64,000 nt of DNA from contig NZ_AFOY02000026.1 in the NCBI RefSeq assembly GCF_000217955.3, positions 1-64,000 of the forward strand, in the 5' to 3' direction. The translations under genes were made by a program, and so were the position numbers. The stretch is from Pseudomonas fluorescens HK44 (GTDB lineage: Bacteria > Pseudomonadota > Gammaproteobacteria > Pseudomonadales > Pseudomonadaceae). Below the pieces are notes generated by a model that did not search any database, was not told where the DNA came from, and saw only the letters and a program-made list of their open reading frames with translations. Below are positions 9,104 through 17,100 of the stretch, in pieces (the first letter of the stretch is position 1; each line of letters opens with the position of its first letter).

Positions 9104-10275
9104 GGCTGTCGCTCCGCCGCAGTGCTTTGCGTGAGCGCTGGCGGCTCGCCGAGAATCTGCACGCTGGCCCCCGGCTTGAGCCGCGACTGACCATCGCTGA
9201 CCAGTACATCACCGGCCTGTACCCCTGTGATGATGTTCAGCCCGCTGTCCTGATAGACCATTTGCACCGGAACGGATTCGACCTTGTTGCCGCTGACCCG
9301 GTATACGAAATGCTGATCCAGCCCGCGCTGGACTACAGATGGCGGCACCACCAGCGCATGCTTGTCGACGGCGGTCTGGATCTTGAGGGTCACCAGTTGC
9401 CCAGGCCAGAGTTTTTGCCCGGCGTTGCTGAATTCGGCCTTGGCGCGAATGGTCCCGGTGTTGGCATTGATCTGGTTGTCGATGAGCGTCAGGTGGCCTT
9501 CGCCGAGCAGGTCGCCGGTCTGGCCATTGGTGTCGGCGCCGAGGTAGGCATTCACGTCCGCAGGTGGGGTTGCGCTGATCAGCCGTTGCAGCGTCGGCAG
9601 CATTTGCTGCGGCAGGGAGAACTCGACGGCAATCGGGTCGATCTGGGTGACCGAGAACAATCCCTGGGTATCGCTCATACGCAGGAAGTTGCCTTCATCC
9701 ACGGTGCGAATACCGACACGGCCCGTCACCGGCGAGCGAATCTGTGTGTAGGAGAGCTGCACCTGCGCCGCATCGATGGCCGCCTGATTGCCCTGCGCGG
9801 TGGCTTTCAACTGATTGACCAGGGCCTGTTGCTGGTCGTAGGTCTGCTTGGAGACGCCGTCGTCGACACTCAGTAATTTGTAGCGTTTGAGATTGACCTG
9901 GGCGACCTGCAACTGCGCCTGGTTTTCACCCAGCTGCGCACGGGCTTGATCGAGGCTGGCGCGGATCGAGCGATCATCGATGGTCGCCAGCAGGTCACCG
10001 GCCTTCACCAACTGACCTTCCTTGACCAGCAGTCGGGTGAGGATGCCGTCGATCTGCGGACGAATGACCACACTGTGCAACGACAGCACCGAGCCAATCG
10101 CGCTGACATAGCGCGGCACGTCGCGTTCGACGACGCTGACCACCCGCACCGGAATCGCGGTGGGGGCCGAGAGTTTGCTTGTCGCCGGTTTGAACGCAAC
10201 GCCAATGGCCACGGCAGTGACCGTCACCAGCAGCGCGGCGATCAGCAGTTTTTTTCCTGGAATGGGCATGAGCAT
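9100..10275 (-). CDS. RND efflux periplasmic adaptor subunit
   Basis: Membrane-fusion protein of about 391 residues that bridges the RND permease and an outer-membrane channel. An N-terminal hydrophobic segment (KKLLIAALLVTVTAVAIGVA) anchors or exports it. There follow the half-lipoyl motif (VVIRPQIDGILTRLLVKEGQLVKAGDLL), an alpha-helical hairpin at about 95-165, the second lipoyl half (YTQIRSPVTGRVGIRTVDEG), and beta-barrel and membrane-proximal domains. It is the first gene of the operon. The start is uncertain: a TTG at 10290, ATG at 10275 and ATG at 10269 are all in frame and none has a strong ribosome site; 10275 is a compromise. Confidence 0.9.
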   Translation of the reverse strand: MLMPIPGKKLLIAALLVTVTAVAIGVAFKPATSKLSAPTAIPVRVVSVVERDVPRYVSAIGSVLSLHSVVIRPQIDGILTRLLVKEGQLVKAGDLLATIDDRSIRASLDQARAQLGENQAQLQVAQVNLKRYKLLSVDDGVSKQTYDQQQALVNQLKATAQGNQAAIDAAQVQLSYTQIRSPVTGRVGIRTVDEGNFLRMSDTQGLFSVTQIDPIAVEFSLPQQMLPTLQRLISATPPADVNAYLGADTNGQTGDLLGEGHLTLIDNQINANTGTIRAKAEFSNAGQKLWPGQLVTLKIQTAVDKHALVVPPSVVQRGLDQHFVYRVSGNKVESVPVQMVYQDSGLNIITGVQAGDVLVSDGQSRLKPGASVQILGEPPALTQSTAAERQP

Positions 10276-10351
10276 CGAGCGCCGGGGCAAAAAGACGGAG
10301 AATAATGGCCTAGTTATAGTCCTTCGTTGCGGTCAGCAGGGTGACGGCTAA

Positions 10352-10367
10352 CTGACAGGGCTGTCAG
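10352..10367. promoter_or_regulatory. Candidate operator of the efflux operon
   Basis: CTGACAG-GG-CTGTCAG is a perfect inverted repeat of 7-bp arms lying about 80 bases upstream of the adaptor gene. Its placement suits a binding site for the regulator encoded in the same operon; this role is inferred. Confidence 0.45.
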
Positions 10368-10480
10368 CAAAGGTGACCATTCATGCGTCGGGAGGTTAAA
10401 GATCATGGGTACGCAGGTATACTGCCGGCCTTTCGCGGCCCACCCATCGGGCCCGACTCACTGTAACACCCGGAGCATTC

Positions 10481-10726
10481 ATGACTTCCCCGATACAAGC
10501 GCCTGCTGCTGACGAACAGGCTGACCTGCCAGACAGCGTCGACTCCAGCGCCGACAGCGAAACCAAAGCCGTCATCCCGGCCTTCAAGTTCCCGTTCAAA
10601 CCGGGCGAGCTGGCCGGCGCTAAAAACGCCAGTCAGCCGTGGTACAAGAACGGCGCCAAGAATGGTCACACCAAGACCCCGGGCGCAGCGCCTCCTGGCA
10701 CCCGTCGCTCGATGGGCAAGCGCTGA
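10481..10726 (+). CDS. Small conserved-looking protein, unknown function
   Basis: An 81-residue hydrophilic protein. The first third is acidic (DEQADLPDSVDSSADSE), the middle carries FKFPFKPGELAGAKNASQPWY, and the C-terminus is basic (KNGAKNGHTKTPGAAPPGTRRSMGKR). There is no signal peptide or membrane helix, and it is probably largely disordered. A CCGGAG ribosome site sits 6 bases before the ATG, which supports it being a gene. It lies alone, divergent from the efflux operon and convergent with the YkgJ-type gene. I recognise the type as a hypothetical protein of pseudomonads but know no function. Confidence 0.65.
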   Translation: MTSPIQAPAADEQADLPDSVDSSADSETKAVIPAFKFPFKPGELAGAKNASQPWYKNGAKNGHTKTPGAAPPGTRRSMGKR

Positions 10727-10749
10727 GTCGTCCCTCTGCGTTATAAATC

Positions 10750-11514
10750 TCAGGCCGCGCGCAACGAGATAAACGCATAGTTCAGAGGCTCTGCCGTGAC
10801 CACGTTCGCGCCAGCGGCCTGCACTTGCTCAGCAATGTCGTTGCCCGACACATGGAACTGCCATTCACTGGCCGAACCTGGCAACGGATCTGCCTGAACC
10901 AGATCAATCGCCTGGGCAAACGCCGCCATGTCCGGCAGGTAGGCGGTAAACCCGTCACCTTTGAGCGCCGTGGTGCGAATCCCCAGCCGTTCGCAAATCG
11001 CTTCCTTGGCCTGAACATCGTCGCGGTCTGCCTGACGCGAGCGCTGGATCAGGTCGGCCAACGCCTGATCAACCAACTGACCGCCAACGATCAACGCAGG
11101 ACCTTGTTCCCACGATTCGGGCGGGCAGTCCTTGGCTGTTGGCGTCAGGGGGATGTGCGGATTGATTTCCATCGGGTAGATGCGGCACACCAACGGCCGG
11201 CGCTCGTAGATGCGGCAGAGGTTGTCTTCGTCAAGATTCCGGCAGGGACCGGCGTTGTACGCGGCGAAGGTGATCGCTACATGGGCCTGGGTCGCACCAC
11301 TGGGCACCACCACGGAACGGCGTTCGGCGTGCTCGCGTTGCAAGGCCGGAAGGCCCAGGCCATTGCCGAGAAAACCTTCCACCAGCACGATCACGGCACC
11401 GCCGTCGGCCGCCCACATCCGGGCCTCGGAAAGGGTCAGGGGTACATGGTGGTCACTGCAGCATTTGCCACAACCTACGCAGGAAAACGTCGTATTCATT
11501 AGGGGAGAGGTCAC
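10750..11514 (-). CDS. YkgJ-family cysteine cluster protein
   Basis: A 254-residue cytosolic protein whose N-terminus carries the family hallmark FSCVGCGKCCSDH (CxxCxxCC), with further conserved cysteines in NAGPCRNLDEDNLCRIYERRPLVCRIYP. Together these make the zinc or iron-sulfur ligand set of the CxxCxxCC (UPF0153/YkgJ) group. The biochemical function of the family is not established. The start used is the GTG at 11514 (MTSPLMNTT), with a weak TGGAA upstream; an ATG at 11499 would remove five residues and leave the cysteine motif intact. It is convergent with the small gene at 10481. Confidence 0.85.
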   Translation of the reverse strand: MTSPLMNTTFSCVGCGKCCSDHHVPLTLSEARMWAADGGAVIVLVEGFLGNGLGLPALQREHAERRSVVVPSGATQAHVAITFAAYNAGPCRNLDEDNLCRIYERRPLVCRIYPMEINPHIPLTPTAKDCPPESWEQGPALIVGGQLVDQALADLIQRSRQADRDDVQAKEAICERLGIRTTALKGDGFTAYLPDMAAFAQAIDLVQADPLPGSASEWQFHVSGNDIAEQVQAAGANVVTAEPLNYAFISLRAA

Positions 11515-11654
11515 ATTCCAGAGACGTCAGCGATGACGAAAAACCACCGCGAGGGATGGTGCCAAAGCAAGTTGTGCGCCAGTCGCTGGCCTTGGGCGTG
11601 TGTTGGTCAAGGGCTGGATATGCATGATAGTTTGATGTTGCTGGTACGAGCCTC

Positions 11655-11674
11655 ATCGCGAGCAGGCTCGCGAT
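11655..11674. repeat. Single REP hairpin
   Basis: ATCGCGAGC-AG-GCTCGCGAT is a perfect 9-bp inverted repeat of the GCGAGCAGGCTCGC REP type, unpaired with a second copy nearby. It sits just past the end of the GNAT gene. Confidence 0.6.
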
Positions 11675-11681
11675 AGCGGTG

Positions 11682-12164
11682 TCAGTCTGGAACCAGTTCC
11701 CTTCGGACGACACGCATTCCAGCGCTTTCATACAGGCGCTGAGCCCGGTGGTTGTCTTCCAGTACTTTCAGGTCAACAAACCCTTCGCGGCGCTGTTGAA
11801 ACACACTGAAGGCATGTAACAGTAGCGCCCGCCCCAAGCCTTGGCCCTGAGCGCGTGGATGTACCACCAGGTTCTTGATGTAGGCACTGGTCCAGCACTG
11901 GGCCACGCCGACAATGCCGTGGGCATCCGAGGCGATGAAACACAGTACCGGGTCATATTCGGCATCGCTTTCAAAGCGCTCGCACCACACCTCTAGCGCC
12001 GGTACTCGACCGCCGCCTTGCTGATAACCCAGTTCCATCAACCCGTGAACGGCTTCGGCCAGATCGGGGCGGTATTGGTTCAGCACAATGCCTGGAGGCC
12101 AGGCAATGGCGGGCAACACCCCGGCGAGGGCGCGCCTCAGCAGCAGGCAATACTCCTCAGCCAA
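11682..12164 (-). CDS. GNAT-family N-acetyltransferase
   Basis: A 160-residue acetyltransferase. Motif A for acetyl-CoA binding is clear in IKNLVVHPRAQGQGLGRALLLHAF (R/Q-x-x-G-x-G/A), followed by the usual VLEDNHRAQRLYESAGM segment of motif B. The acceptor substrate cannot be deduced; the last part (YESAGMRVVRREL) is common in general ribosomal or small-molecule acetylases. It lies three bases after cheV on the same strand, so the two may be co-transcribed, though no functional link is obvious. Confidence 0.87.
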   Translation of the reverse strand: MAEEYCLLLRRALAGVLPAIAWPPGIVLNQYRPDLAEAVHGLMELGYQQGGGRVPALEVWCERFESDAEYDPVLCFIASDAHGIVGVAQCWTSAYIKNLVVHPRAQGQGLGRALLLHAFSVFQQRREGFVDLKVLEDNHRAQRLYESAGMRVVRRELVPD

Positions 12165-12167
12165 GGC

Positions 12168-13076
12168 TCAATGACCTTGTTCTTGCTGCGCGACGGCTTT
12201 TGCGGCCGTGATCAGGCATTTGGTCAGCTCTGGTGAGGAGAACTTGGTCAGTACTGCGTTCGCTCCGGCCAGACGGGCTTTTTCGCTATTCATCGCACTG
12301 TCCAGCGAGGTGTGCAGCAGGATATAGAGGTGGGAAAAGTCCGGGGTTTCACGCAGGGTTCGGGTGAAGGCGTAACCGTCCATCTCGGACATTTCGATGT
12401 CCGAGACAATCAGGTTGATCTGCTGCGTGGTGCCTTGCAGGTCCAGCAGACAGTCGATAGCTTCCTTGGCGCTGCGTGCGGTGTGGCATTGCAGGCCGAG
12501 GTTGCGCAGGGTGTGTACCGATTGTTGCAGCGCCACCTGGCTGTCATCGACCACCAGAATGCGTGCGTTGCCCAGCACTTCGGCGTCTTCCATGCTCAGT
12601 TCGGTCGGGGCCATTTCGATCTGCGCCGGGGCGATGCCGTGGATAACTTTTTCGATATCGAGCACCTGCACCAGCGTGCCGTCGACCGAGGTCACGCCGG
12701 TGATGTACGAACGCACGCCCCCGGAGCCGTAGGGCGGTGGGCGGATGTCGGTGGTCAGGCAATGGACGATCTTGCTCACCGCTTGCACGTGCAGGCCCTG
12801 TTTGGAGCGGCTGACGTCGGTGACGATCAGGCAGCCCCCATTCGGGTCCACCAGCGGCCGCTCGCCAATCGCCCGGCTCAGGTCGATGACCGACAGCGAG
12901 GCACCGCGCAGGGTGGCGATGCCTTTGACGTGCGGGTGCGACTCCGGCAGTTTGGTCAGGGGCGGGCAGGGGATGATTTCACTGACTTTCAGCAGGTTGA
13001 TCGCCATCAGCTTGCCACTGCGCAAGGTAAAGAGCAGAAGCGAAAGTGAATCTGCGCGGGCTTTGTTGGAGGACAT
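12168..13076 (-). CDS. cheV: Chemotaxis coupling protein CheV
   Basis: A 302-residue fusion of an N-terminal CheW-like coupling domain (about 10-150) and a C-terminal receiver domain (about 170-295). The phospho-acceptor is Asp226 in INLIVSDIEMSEMDG and the conserved Lys is in AVLTKFSSPEL. CheV couples methyl-accepting receptors to CheA and is tuned by phosphorylation of its receiver. It is not in a chemotaxis cluster here; such orphan cheV genes are usual in Pseudomonas. The GNAT gene follows directly. Confidence 0.93.
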   Translation of the reverse strand: MSSNKARADSLSLLLFTLRSGKLMAINLLKVSEIIPCPPLTKLPESHPHVKGIATLRGASLSVIDLSRAIGERPLVDPNGGCLIVTDVSRSKQGLHVQAVSKIVHCLTTDIRPPPYGSGGVRSYITGVTSVDGTLVQVLDIEKVIHGIAPAQIEMAPTELSMEDAEVLGNARILVVDDSQVALQQSVHTLRNLGLQCHTARSAKEAIDCLLDLQGTTQQINLIVSDIEMSEMDGYAFTRTLRETPDFSHLYILLHTSLDSAMNSEKARLAGANAVLTKFSSPELTKCLITAAKAVAQQEQGH

Positions 13077-13189
13077 AAAAACCTTCTGTGGAAAAGGTGA
13101 TGGGCGATTGTAGGACCGCCAGCAACTATTGATATCGGGTTATCGACGTAAGCGGGGCAGGCTTTAACCTTAATGCCAAACGCTGAACC

Positions 13190-13323
13190 CCGTGGCGAGG
13201 GAGCTTGCTCCCGCTGGGGCGCGAAGCGGCCCTAAAATCGTCCTTCGCGCTGAGTCAGACAAAAATTTGAACACCTGTTTGCGGCTGCTCCGCAGCCGAG
13301 CGGGAGCAAGCTCCCTCGCCACA
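13190..13323. repeat. Inverted pair of REP elements
   Basis: CCGTGGCGAGGGAGCTTGCT at 13190 and the reverse-oriented copy ending GCTCCCTCGCCACA at 13323 form a head-to-head REP doublet between cheV and norR. An additional GCGGCTGCTCCGCAGCCG hairpin is at 13281-13298. Confidence 0.8.
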
Positions 13324-13330
13324 TTGGTTA

Positions 13331-14887
13331 CTACTTCAATCCCAACCGCTTGGCCATCCGCCCAAGGTTCGCCCGGTCCAAGCCTAGCTCACGGGCGGCG
13401 CTGGCCCAGTTGTTTTGATGGCGCTCAAGACACGCGGTGATCAACTGGCGTTGATAGTTTTCGGTGGCCTGGCGCAGGTCACCGAACACTTCAACCACAG
13501 GCGTCGGGTCAATGGCCGCAGGCGCTGGGGGCGTTTCGAATGGCGTGTGGGGCAAGTCCAGATCCGCCGCGCTCAGGCTGAGAATCTTTGGCCGTTCCCG
13601 TGAGTTGCCCAGCGCTTTCAATGCGCTGCGACCAATCAAGTGCTCCAGTTCGCGGACGTTGCCCGGCCAGCTGTAGGCCAGCAATGCCGCTTGGGCATCG
13701 CTGCTCAGGCGCAGGCTGTTGAGGCCCATCCGCGAGCGGTTCTGTTCAAGAAAGTAACCGCTGAGCAGCAACACATCCCGACCGCGATCGCGCAGCGCCG
13801 GCACCAGCAGCGGGTAGACGCTGAGGCGATGGTAGAAGTCGGCGCGGTAGCGGCCGCTGCGCACCTCTTCGGCCAGGTCACGGTTGGTCGCGGCGATCAG
13901 GCGCACGTCGACCTGATGCTCCTTGTCCGAACCCAGGCGCTGCAACTGGCCGCTTTGCAGCACACGAAGCAATTTGGCCTGCACCGCCAATGACAACTCG
14001 CCCACTTCATCGAGAAACAGCGTGCCGCCGTTGGCCAGTTCGAATTTGCCACGCCGGTCGTTCAGCGCCCCGGTGAAGGCGCCGCGCACGTGGCCGAACA
14101 GCTCGCTTTCCACCAGGGTGTCAGGCAGCGCGGCGCAGTTGAGGCTGATGATCGGTTTGTCGGCACGCGGTGAAGCGGCGTGGATCGCCTGGGCCACCAA
14201 CTCTTTACCGACCCCGGTTTCGCCGGTGATCAGCACCGTCAGGTCGCTGCCGCCGACCAGGTTGATCTCTTCCACCAAATGTTTGTGCGCCTTGCTCTGG
14301 CCGATCATTTCGCGGTTCTGCTGACCGCTGGCCTGACGATAGACCTCGGCGCGCTGGTGCTCGTCTTCGGCGCGATTGGCCAGCCGTTCGATGCGTTCGG
14401 CAGCGTTGACCGTGGCCGCGGCGAGGCTGGCAAAGGCTTGCAAGGCGTCCAGCTCGATCGGTTCGAAGCGCTCCGGGTCCAGCGCATCGAGGGTCAGCAA
14501 GCCCCATGGACGCTCGTCAATAAACAGCGGGCAGCCCATGCAGTCGTGGACTTCCAGGTGTTCGCCATGGCCGTCGACCAAACCGTCATAGGGATCGGGC
14601 AAGGTGCTGTCGCTGGGGAAGCGCGTGGGCTCCGAGCGGCTGAGCAAGGCTTCAAAGCGCGGGTGTTCGCTGACCTTGAAGCGCCGGCCGAGGGTGTCGG
14701 TGCTCAGGCCGTCCACCGCCAACGGCACCAGCCATTCACCGTCGAGCCGCAGCAGGGCGGCGGCATCGCAGGGGAGCAGGGCGCGCATGGCTTCGAGCAG
14801 GCGGCGATAACGCTCGCCTTCGGGCAATTCGCGGGATAGGTCGCAGACCAGCGGCAGCAACGCGGTTAAGAGGGGTTTTGCAGTCAT
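13331..14887 (-). CDS. norR: NO-responsive sigma-54 activator NorR
   Basis: A 518-residue bacterial enhancer-binding protein. The N-terminal GAF domain (about 20-170) would hold the mononuclear iron that binds nitric oxide. The central AAA+ domain has Walker A GETGVGKE, the sigma-54 contact loop GAFTGA in HVRGAFTGALNDRR, and Walker B LFLDEVGEL. The C-terminal Fis-type helix-turn-helix ends in ASAARELGLDRANLGRMAKRLGLK. It is divergent from hmp and three GT-N7-AC sites lie between them, the first overlapping the norR start codon, so it should activate hmp and may repress itself. In Pseudomonas this gene is also called fhpR. Confidence 0.94.
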   Translation of the reverse strand: MTAKPLLTALLPLVCDLSRELPEGERYRRLLEAMRALLPCDAAALLRLDGEWLVPLAVDGLSTDTLGRRFKVSEHPRFEALLSRSEPTRFPSDSTLPDPYDGLVDGHGEHLEVHDCMGCPLFIDERPWGLLTLDALDPERFEPIELDALQAFASLAAATVNAAERIERLANRAEDEHQRAEVYRQASGQQNREMIGQSKAHKHLVEEINLVGGSDLTVLITGETGVGKELVAQAIHAASPRADKPIISLNCAALPDTLVESELFGHVRGAFTGALNDRRGKFELANGGTLFLDEVGELSLAVQAKLLRVLQSGQLQRLGSDKEHQVDVRLIAATNRDLAEEVRSGRYRADFYHRLSVYPLLVPALRDRGRDVLLLSGYFLEQNRSRMGLNSLRLSSDAQAALLAYSWPGNVRELEHLIGRSALKALGNSRERPKILSLSAADLDLPHTPFETPPAPAAIDPTPVVEVFGDLRQATENYQRQLITACLERHQNNWASAARELGLDRANLGRMAKRLGLK

Positions 14888-14938
14888 ATTGACTCCATGT
14901 AGTCGAGGTGACTATAAAACTGCTTGTGTCGTTATGAC
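14883..14938 (+). promoter_or_regulatory. Three NorR binding sites upstream of hmp
   Basis: Three copies of the NorR half-site pattern GT-N7-AC, all as GTC-N5-GAC: GTCATATTGAC (14883-14893), GTCGAGGTGAC (14902-14912) and GTCGTTATGAC (14928-14938). A triple array upstream of a sigma-54 promoter is the arrangement known from norVW. Confidence 0.8.
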
Positions 14939-14979
14939 CACATGTTTTTTAAGCTATTGATTTATATCGTTTTATTTAT

Positions 14980-14995
14980 TGGCATGGAAACTGAT
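14980..14995 (+). promoter_or_regulatory. Sigma-54-like promoter of hmp
   Basis: TGGCATGGAAACTGAT fits the -24 GG and, with GA instead of GC, the -12 element at the correct 10-base spacing. It lies 42 bases after the last NorR site and about 50 bases before the hmp start. Confidence 0.55.
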
Positions 14996-15045
14996 ACGTC
15001 ATGGGTAGAAAGCTATAAACCCAGTCGTTCAGGAGTCTCTCCCTT

Positions 15046-16227
15046 ATGCTTAGCGCTCAAGACCGTGCCATCGTCAAATCCACTGTACCGTTGCTGGAAA
15101 GCGGCGGCGAAGCCCTGATCACTCACTTCTACCGCATGATGCTCTCCGAGTACCCAGAGGTTCGTCCGCTGTTCAACCAGGCGCACCAGGCCAGCGGCGA
15201 CCAGCCACGGGCCTTGGCTCGCGGGGTGCTGATGTACGCACGGCATATCGATCAGCTCGACCAGTTGGGCGATCTGGTGGCGAAGATCATCAACAAGCAT
15301 GTCGCCCTGCAAATCCTGCCGGAGCATTACCCGATTGTCGGCTCCTGCCTGCTGCGGGCGATTTCCGAAGTGCTGGGTGACGAGATTGCCACGCCAGAGG
15401 TGATGAGCGCCTGGGGCGCGGCCTACAATCAGCTGGCCGACATTTTGATCGGCGCCGAAACCGCGATCTACGACGAGAAGGCCGCCGCTGTTGGTGGCTG
15501 GCGCGGGGCGCGGGAATTCAAACTGGTGAAGCGCGTGGAAGAGAGCGCGGAAATCACTTCGTTCTACTTTGAACCCGCGGACAAGGGGCCGATTCTTGCG
15601 GCAGAACCGGGTCAGTACATCGGCATGAAACTGATCCTTGATGGCGAAGAAATCCGTCGCAACTATTCGCTGTCATCCCTGGGTGACAACGGTCAGTACC
15701 GCATCAGTGTCAAACGCGAAGAGGGTGGCCGCGCCTCGAACTACCTGCACGACCAGTTCCCTGTCGGCGCGAGCATCCTGTTGTTCCCGCCAGCCGGTGA
15801 GTTCACCTTGACCGCCAGCGACAAACCGCTGGTGCTGATCAGCGGCGGCGTCGGCATCACGCCAACCCTGCCGATGCTTGAAGCGGCGCTGGCCACCGAA
15901 CGTCCGGTGCATTTTATCCACTGTGCGCGTAACGGTGGCGTGCATGCCTTCCGCGACTGGATCGACGGCCTGGCCGAGCGTCACCCGCAACTCAAACGCT
16001 TCTACTGCTATGCCGAAGATGACGGCGTCAGCCCGGCGGCGGATAAGGTTGGGCTGTTGAGCCAGGAGCAGTTGGCGGACTGGTTGCCGCAAGAGCGCGA
16101 CCTGGACGCCTACTTCCTCGGCCCGAAAGGTTTCATGGCCGCGATCAAGCGCCACCTCAAGGCCTTGGGTGTGCCGGAGAAGCAGAGCCGCTACGAGTTC
16201 TTCGGCCCGGCTGCTGCGCTGGAATAA
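15046..16227 (+). CDS. hmp: Flavohaemoprotein, nitric oxide dioxygenase
   Basis: Converts NO, O2 and NAD(P)H to nitrate in the cytosol, protecting against nitrosative stress. The 393-residue protein has the globin domain first (about 1-140), with Tyr in ITHFYRMML, the proximal haem His in INKHVALQI, and then an FAD domain with RRNYSLSS and an NAD(P)H-binding domain with ISGGVGITP and the C-terminal YEFFGP. Length and domain order match Hmp/Fhp. AGGAG is 10 bases before the ATG. The promoter carries NorR sites and a sigma-54-like element. Confidence 0.96.
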   Translation: MLSAQDRAIVKSTVPLLESGGEALITHFYRMMLSEYPEVRPLFNQAHQASGDQPRALARGVLMYARHIDQLDQLGDLVAKIINKHVALQILPEHYPIVGSCLLRAISEVLGDEIATPEVMSAWGAAYNQLADILIGAETAIYDEKAAAVGGWRGAREFKLVKRVEESAEITSFYFEPADKGPILAAEPGQYIGMKLILDGEEIRRNYSLSSLGDNGQYRISVKREEGGRASNYLHDQFPVGASILLFPPAGEFTLTASDKPLVLISGGVGITPTLPMLEAALATERPVHFIHCARNGGVHAFRDWIDGLAERHPQLKRFYCYAEDDGVSPAADKVGLLSQEQLADWLPQERDLDAYFLGPKGFMAAIKRHLKALGVPEKQSRYEFFGPAAALE

Positions 16228-16260
16228 CGGAGGCGGCGACTCGGGGAGACCGAGTCGCCT

Positions 16261-16360
16261 TCATCGCGAGCAGGCTCGCTCCCACCTTGGAACTGCGGCG
16301 TACGCAAGATGTGTGCTCGCATCGGCCCAGTGTGGGAGCGAGCCTGCTCGCGATGGCCGC
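16261..16360. repeat. Inverted pair of REP elements
   Basis: TCATCGCGAGCAGGCTCGCT at 16261 faces GGGAGCGAGCCTGCTCGCGA ending near 16353. It lies between hmp and dsbB and belongs to the second REP subtype of the window (GCGAGCAGGCTCGC). Confidence 0.8.
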
Positions 16361-16514
16361 ACCGCGGTCTTGAATTTTGCAAAACACGTGAAAGTTAATC
16401 CCTTCTTAACCCGCTTATCGTCTATTCCCGGATATCCACCGGCATGCGCCGGCTCTCAAAGGTCAGAGCCAGCGTGTAGACTTGCGGGCAATAGATAGTC
16501 AGAAGGGAAACGCG

Positions 16515-17024
16515 ATGAACGAGGAAATGAGGCGGTTGGGCCGAGAGCGGCGCTTCCTGATGTTGCTGGGTATCATCTGCCTGGCGCTGATCGGTGGCGC
16601 GCTGTACATGCAAGTGGTGCTGGGCGAGGCGCCCTGCCCACTGTGCATCCTGCAACGCTATGCGCTGTTGCTGATCGCGATCAGTGCCTTTATCGGTGCC
16701 GCCATGCGCACCCGTCGCAGCATCACCGTGTTCGAAGGGCTGGTGGTGATTTTCGCCCTCGCGGGCGCTGCAGCGGCCGGGCATCACGTCTATACGCAGT
16801 TCTACCCGGCGGTCAGCTGCGGTATCGATGTGCTGCAACCGATTGTCGATGGCTTGCCGTTGGCGAAGATCTTCCCGCTGGGGTTCCAGGTCGATGGCTT
16901 CTGCGAGACGCCGTACCCGCCGATCCTCGGCCTGTCGCTGGCACAGTGGGCGCTGGTGGCCTTCGTATTGACCGTCGTGCTGGTGCCGCTGCTCATTTCG
17001 CGTAACCGCAAACACCTGAACTGA
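16515..17024 (+). CDS. dsbB: Disulfide bond formation protein DsbB
   Basis: Inner-membrane quinone reductase that reoxidises DsbA. The 169-residue protein has four predicted transmembrane helices. The first periplasmic loop carries the redox pair Cys41-Cys44 in EAPCPLCILQRYAL, and the second loop carries Cys102 and Cys130. The ATG at 16515 was chosen because AGAAGGG lies just upstream; an earlier ATG would add eleven polar residues before the cytosolic start. It is a single gene closed by a strong terminator. Pseudomonads often have two dsbB genes, so it may be dsbB1 or dsbB2. Confidence 0.93.
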   Translation: MNEEMRRLGRERRFLMLLGIICLALIGGALYMQVVLGEAPCPLCILQRYALLLIAISAFIGAAMRTRRSITVFEGLVVIFALAGAAAAGHHVYTQFYPAVSCGIDVLQPIVDGLPLAKIFPLGFQVDGFCETPYPPILGLSLAQWALVAFVLTVVLVPLLISRNRKHLN

Positions 17025-17054
17025 GGCTGCTCGCCGCAGCCACAGGCCTTGAAT

Positions 17055-17092
17055 AAAGCGCCCCGGACCTTGAAAAGAGGCCGGGGCGCTTT
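17055..17092 (+). terminator. Rho-independent terminator of dsbB
   Basis: AAAGCGCCCCGG pairs with CCGGGGCGCTTT over 12 bp around a 14-base loop; the T tract is short. Confidence 0.7.
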
Positions 17093-17100
17093 GCGTTTCA

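Noticed and set aside
11453..11731. A 92-codon minus-strand frame between the GNAT and YkgJ-type genes
   Set aside because: It overlaps both neighbours and the REP hairpin, and has no ribosome site.
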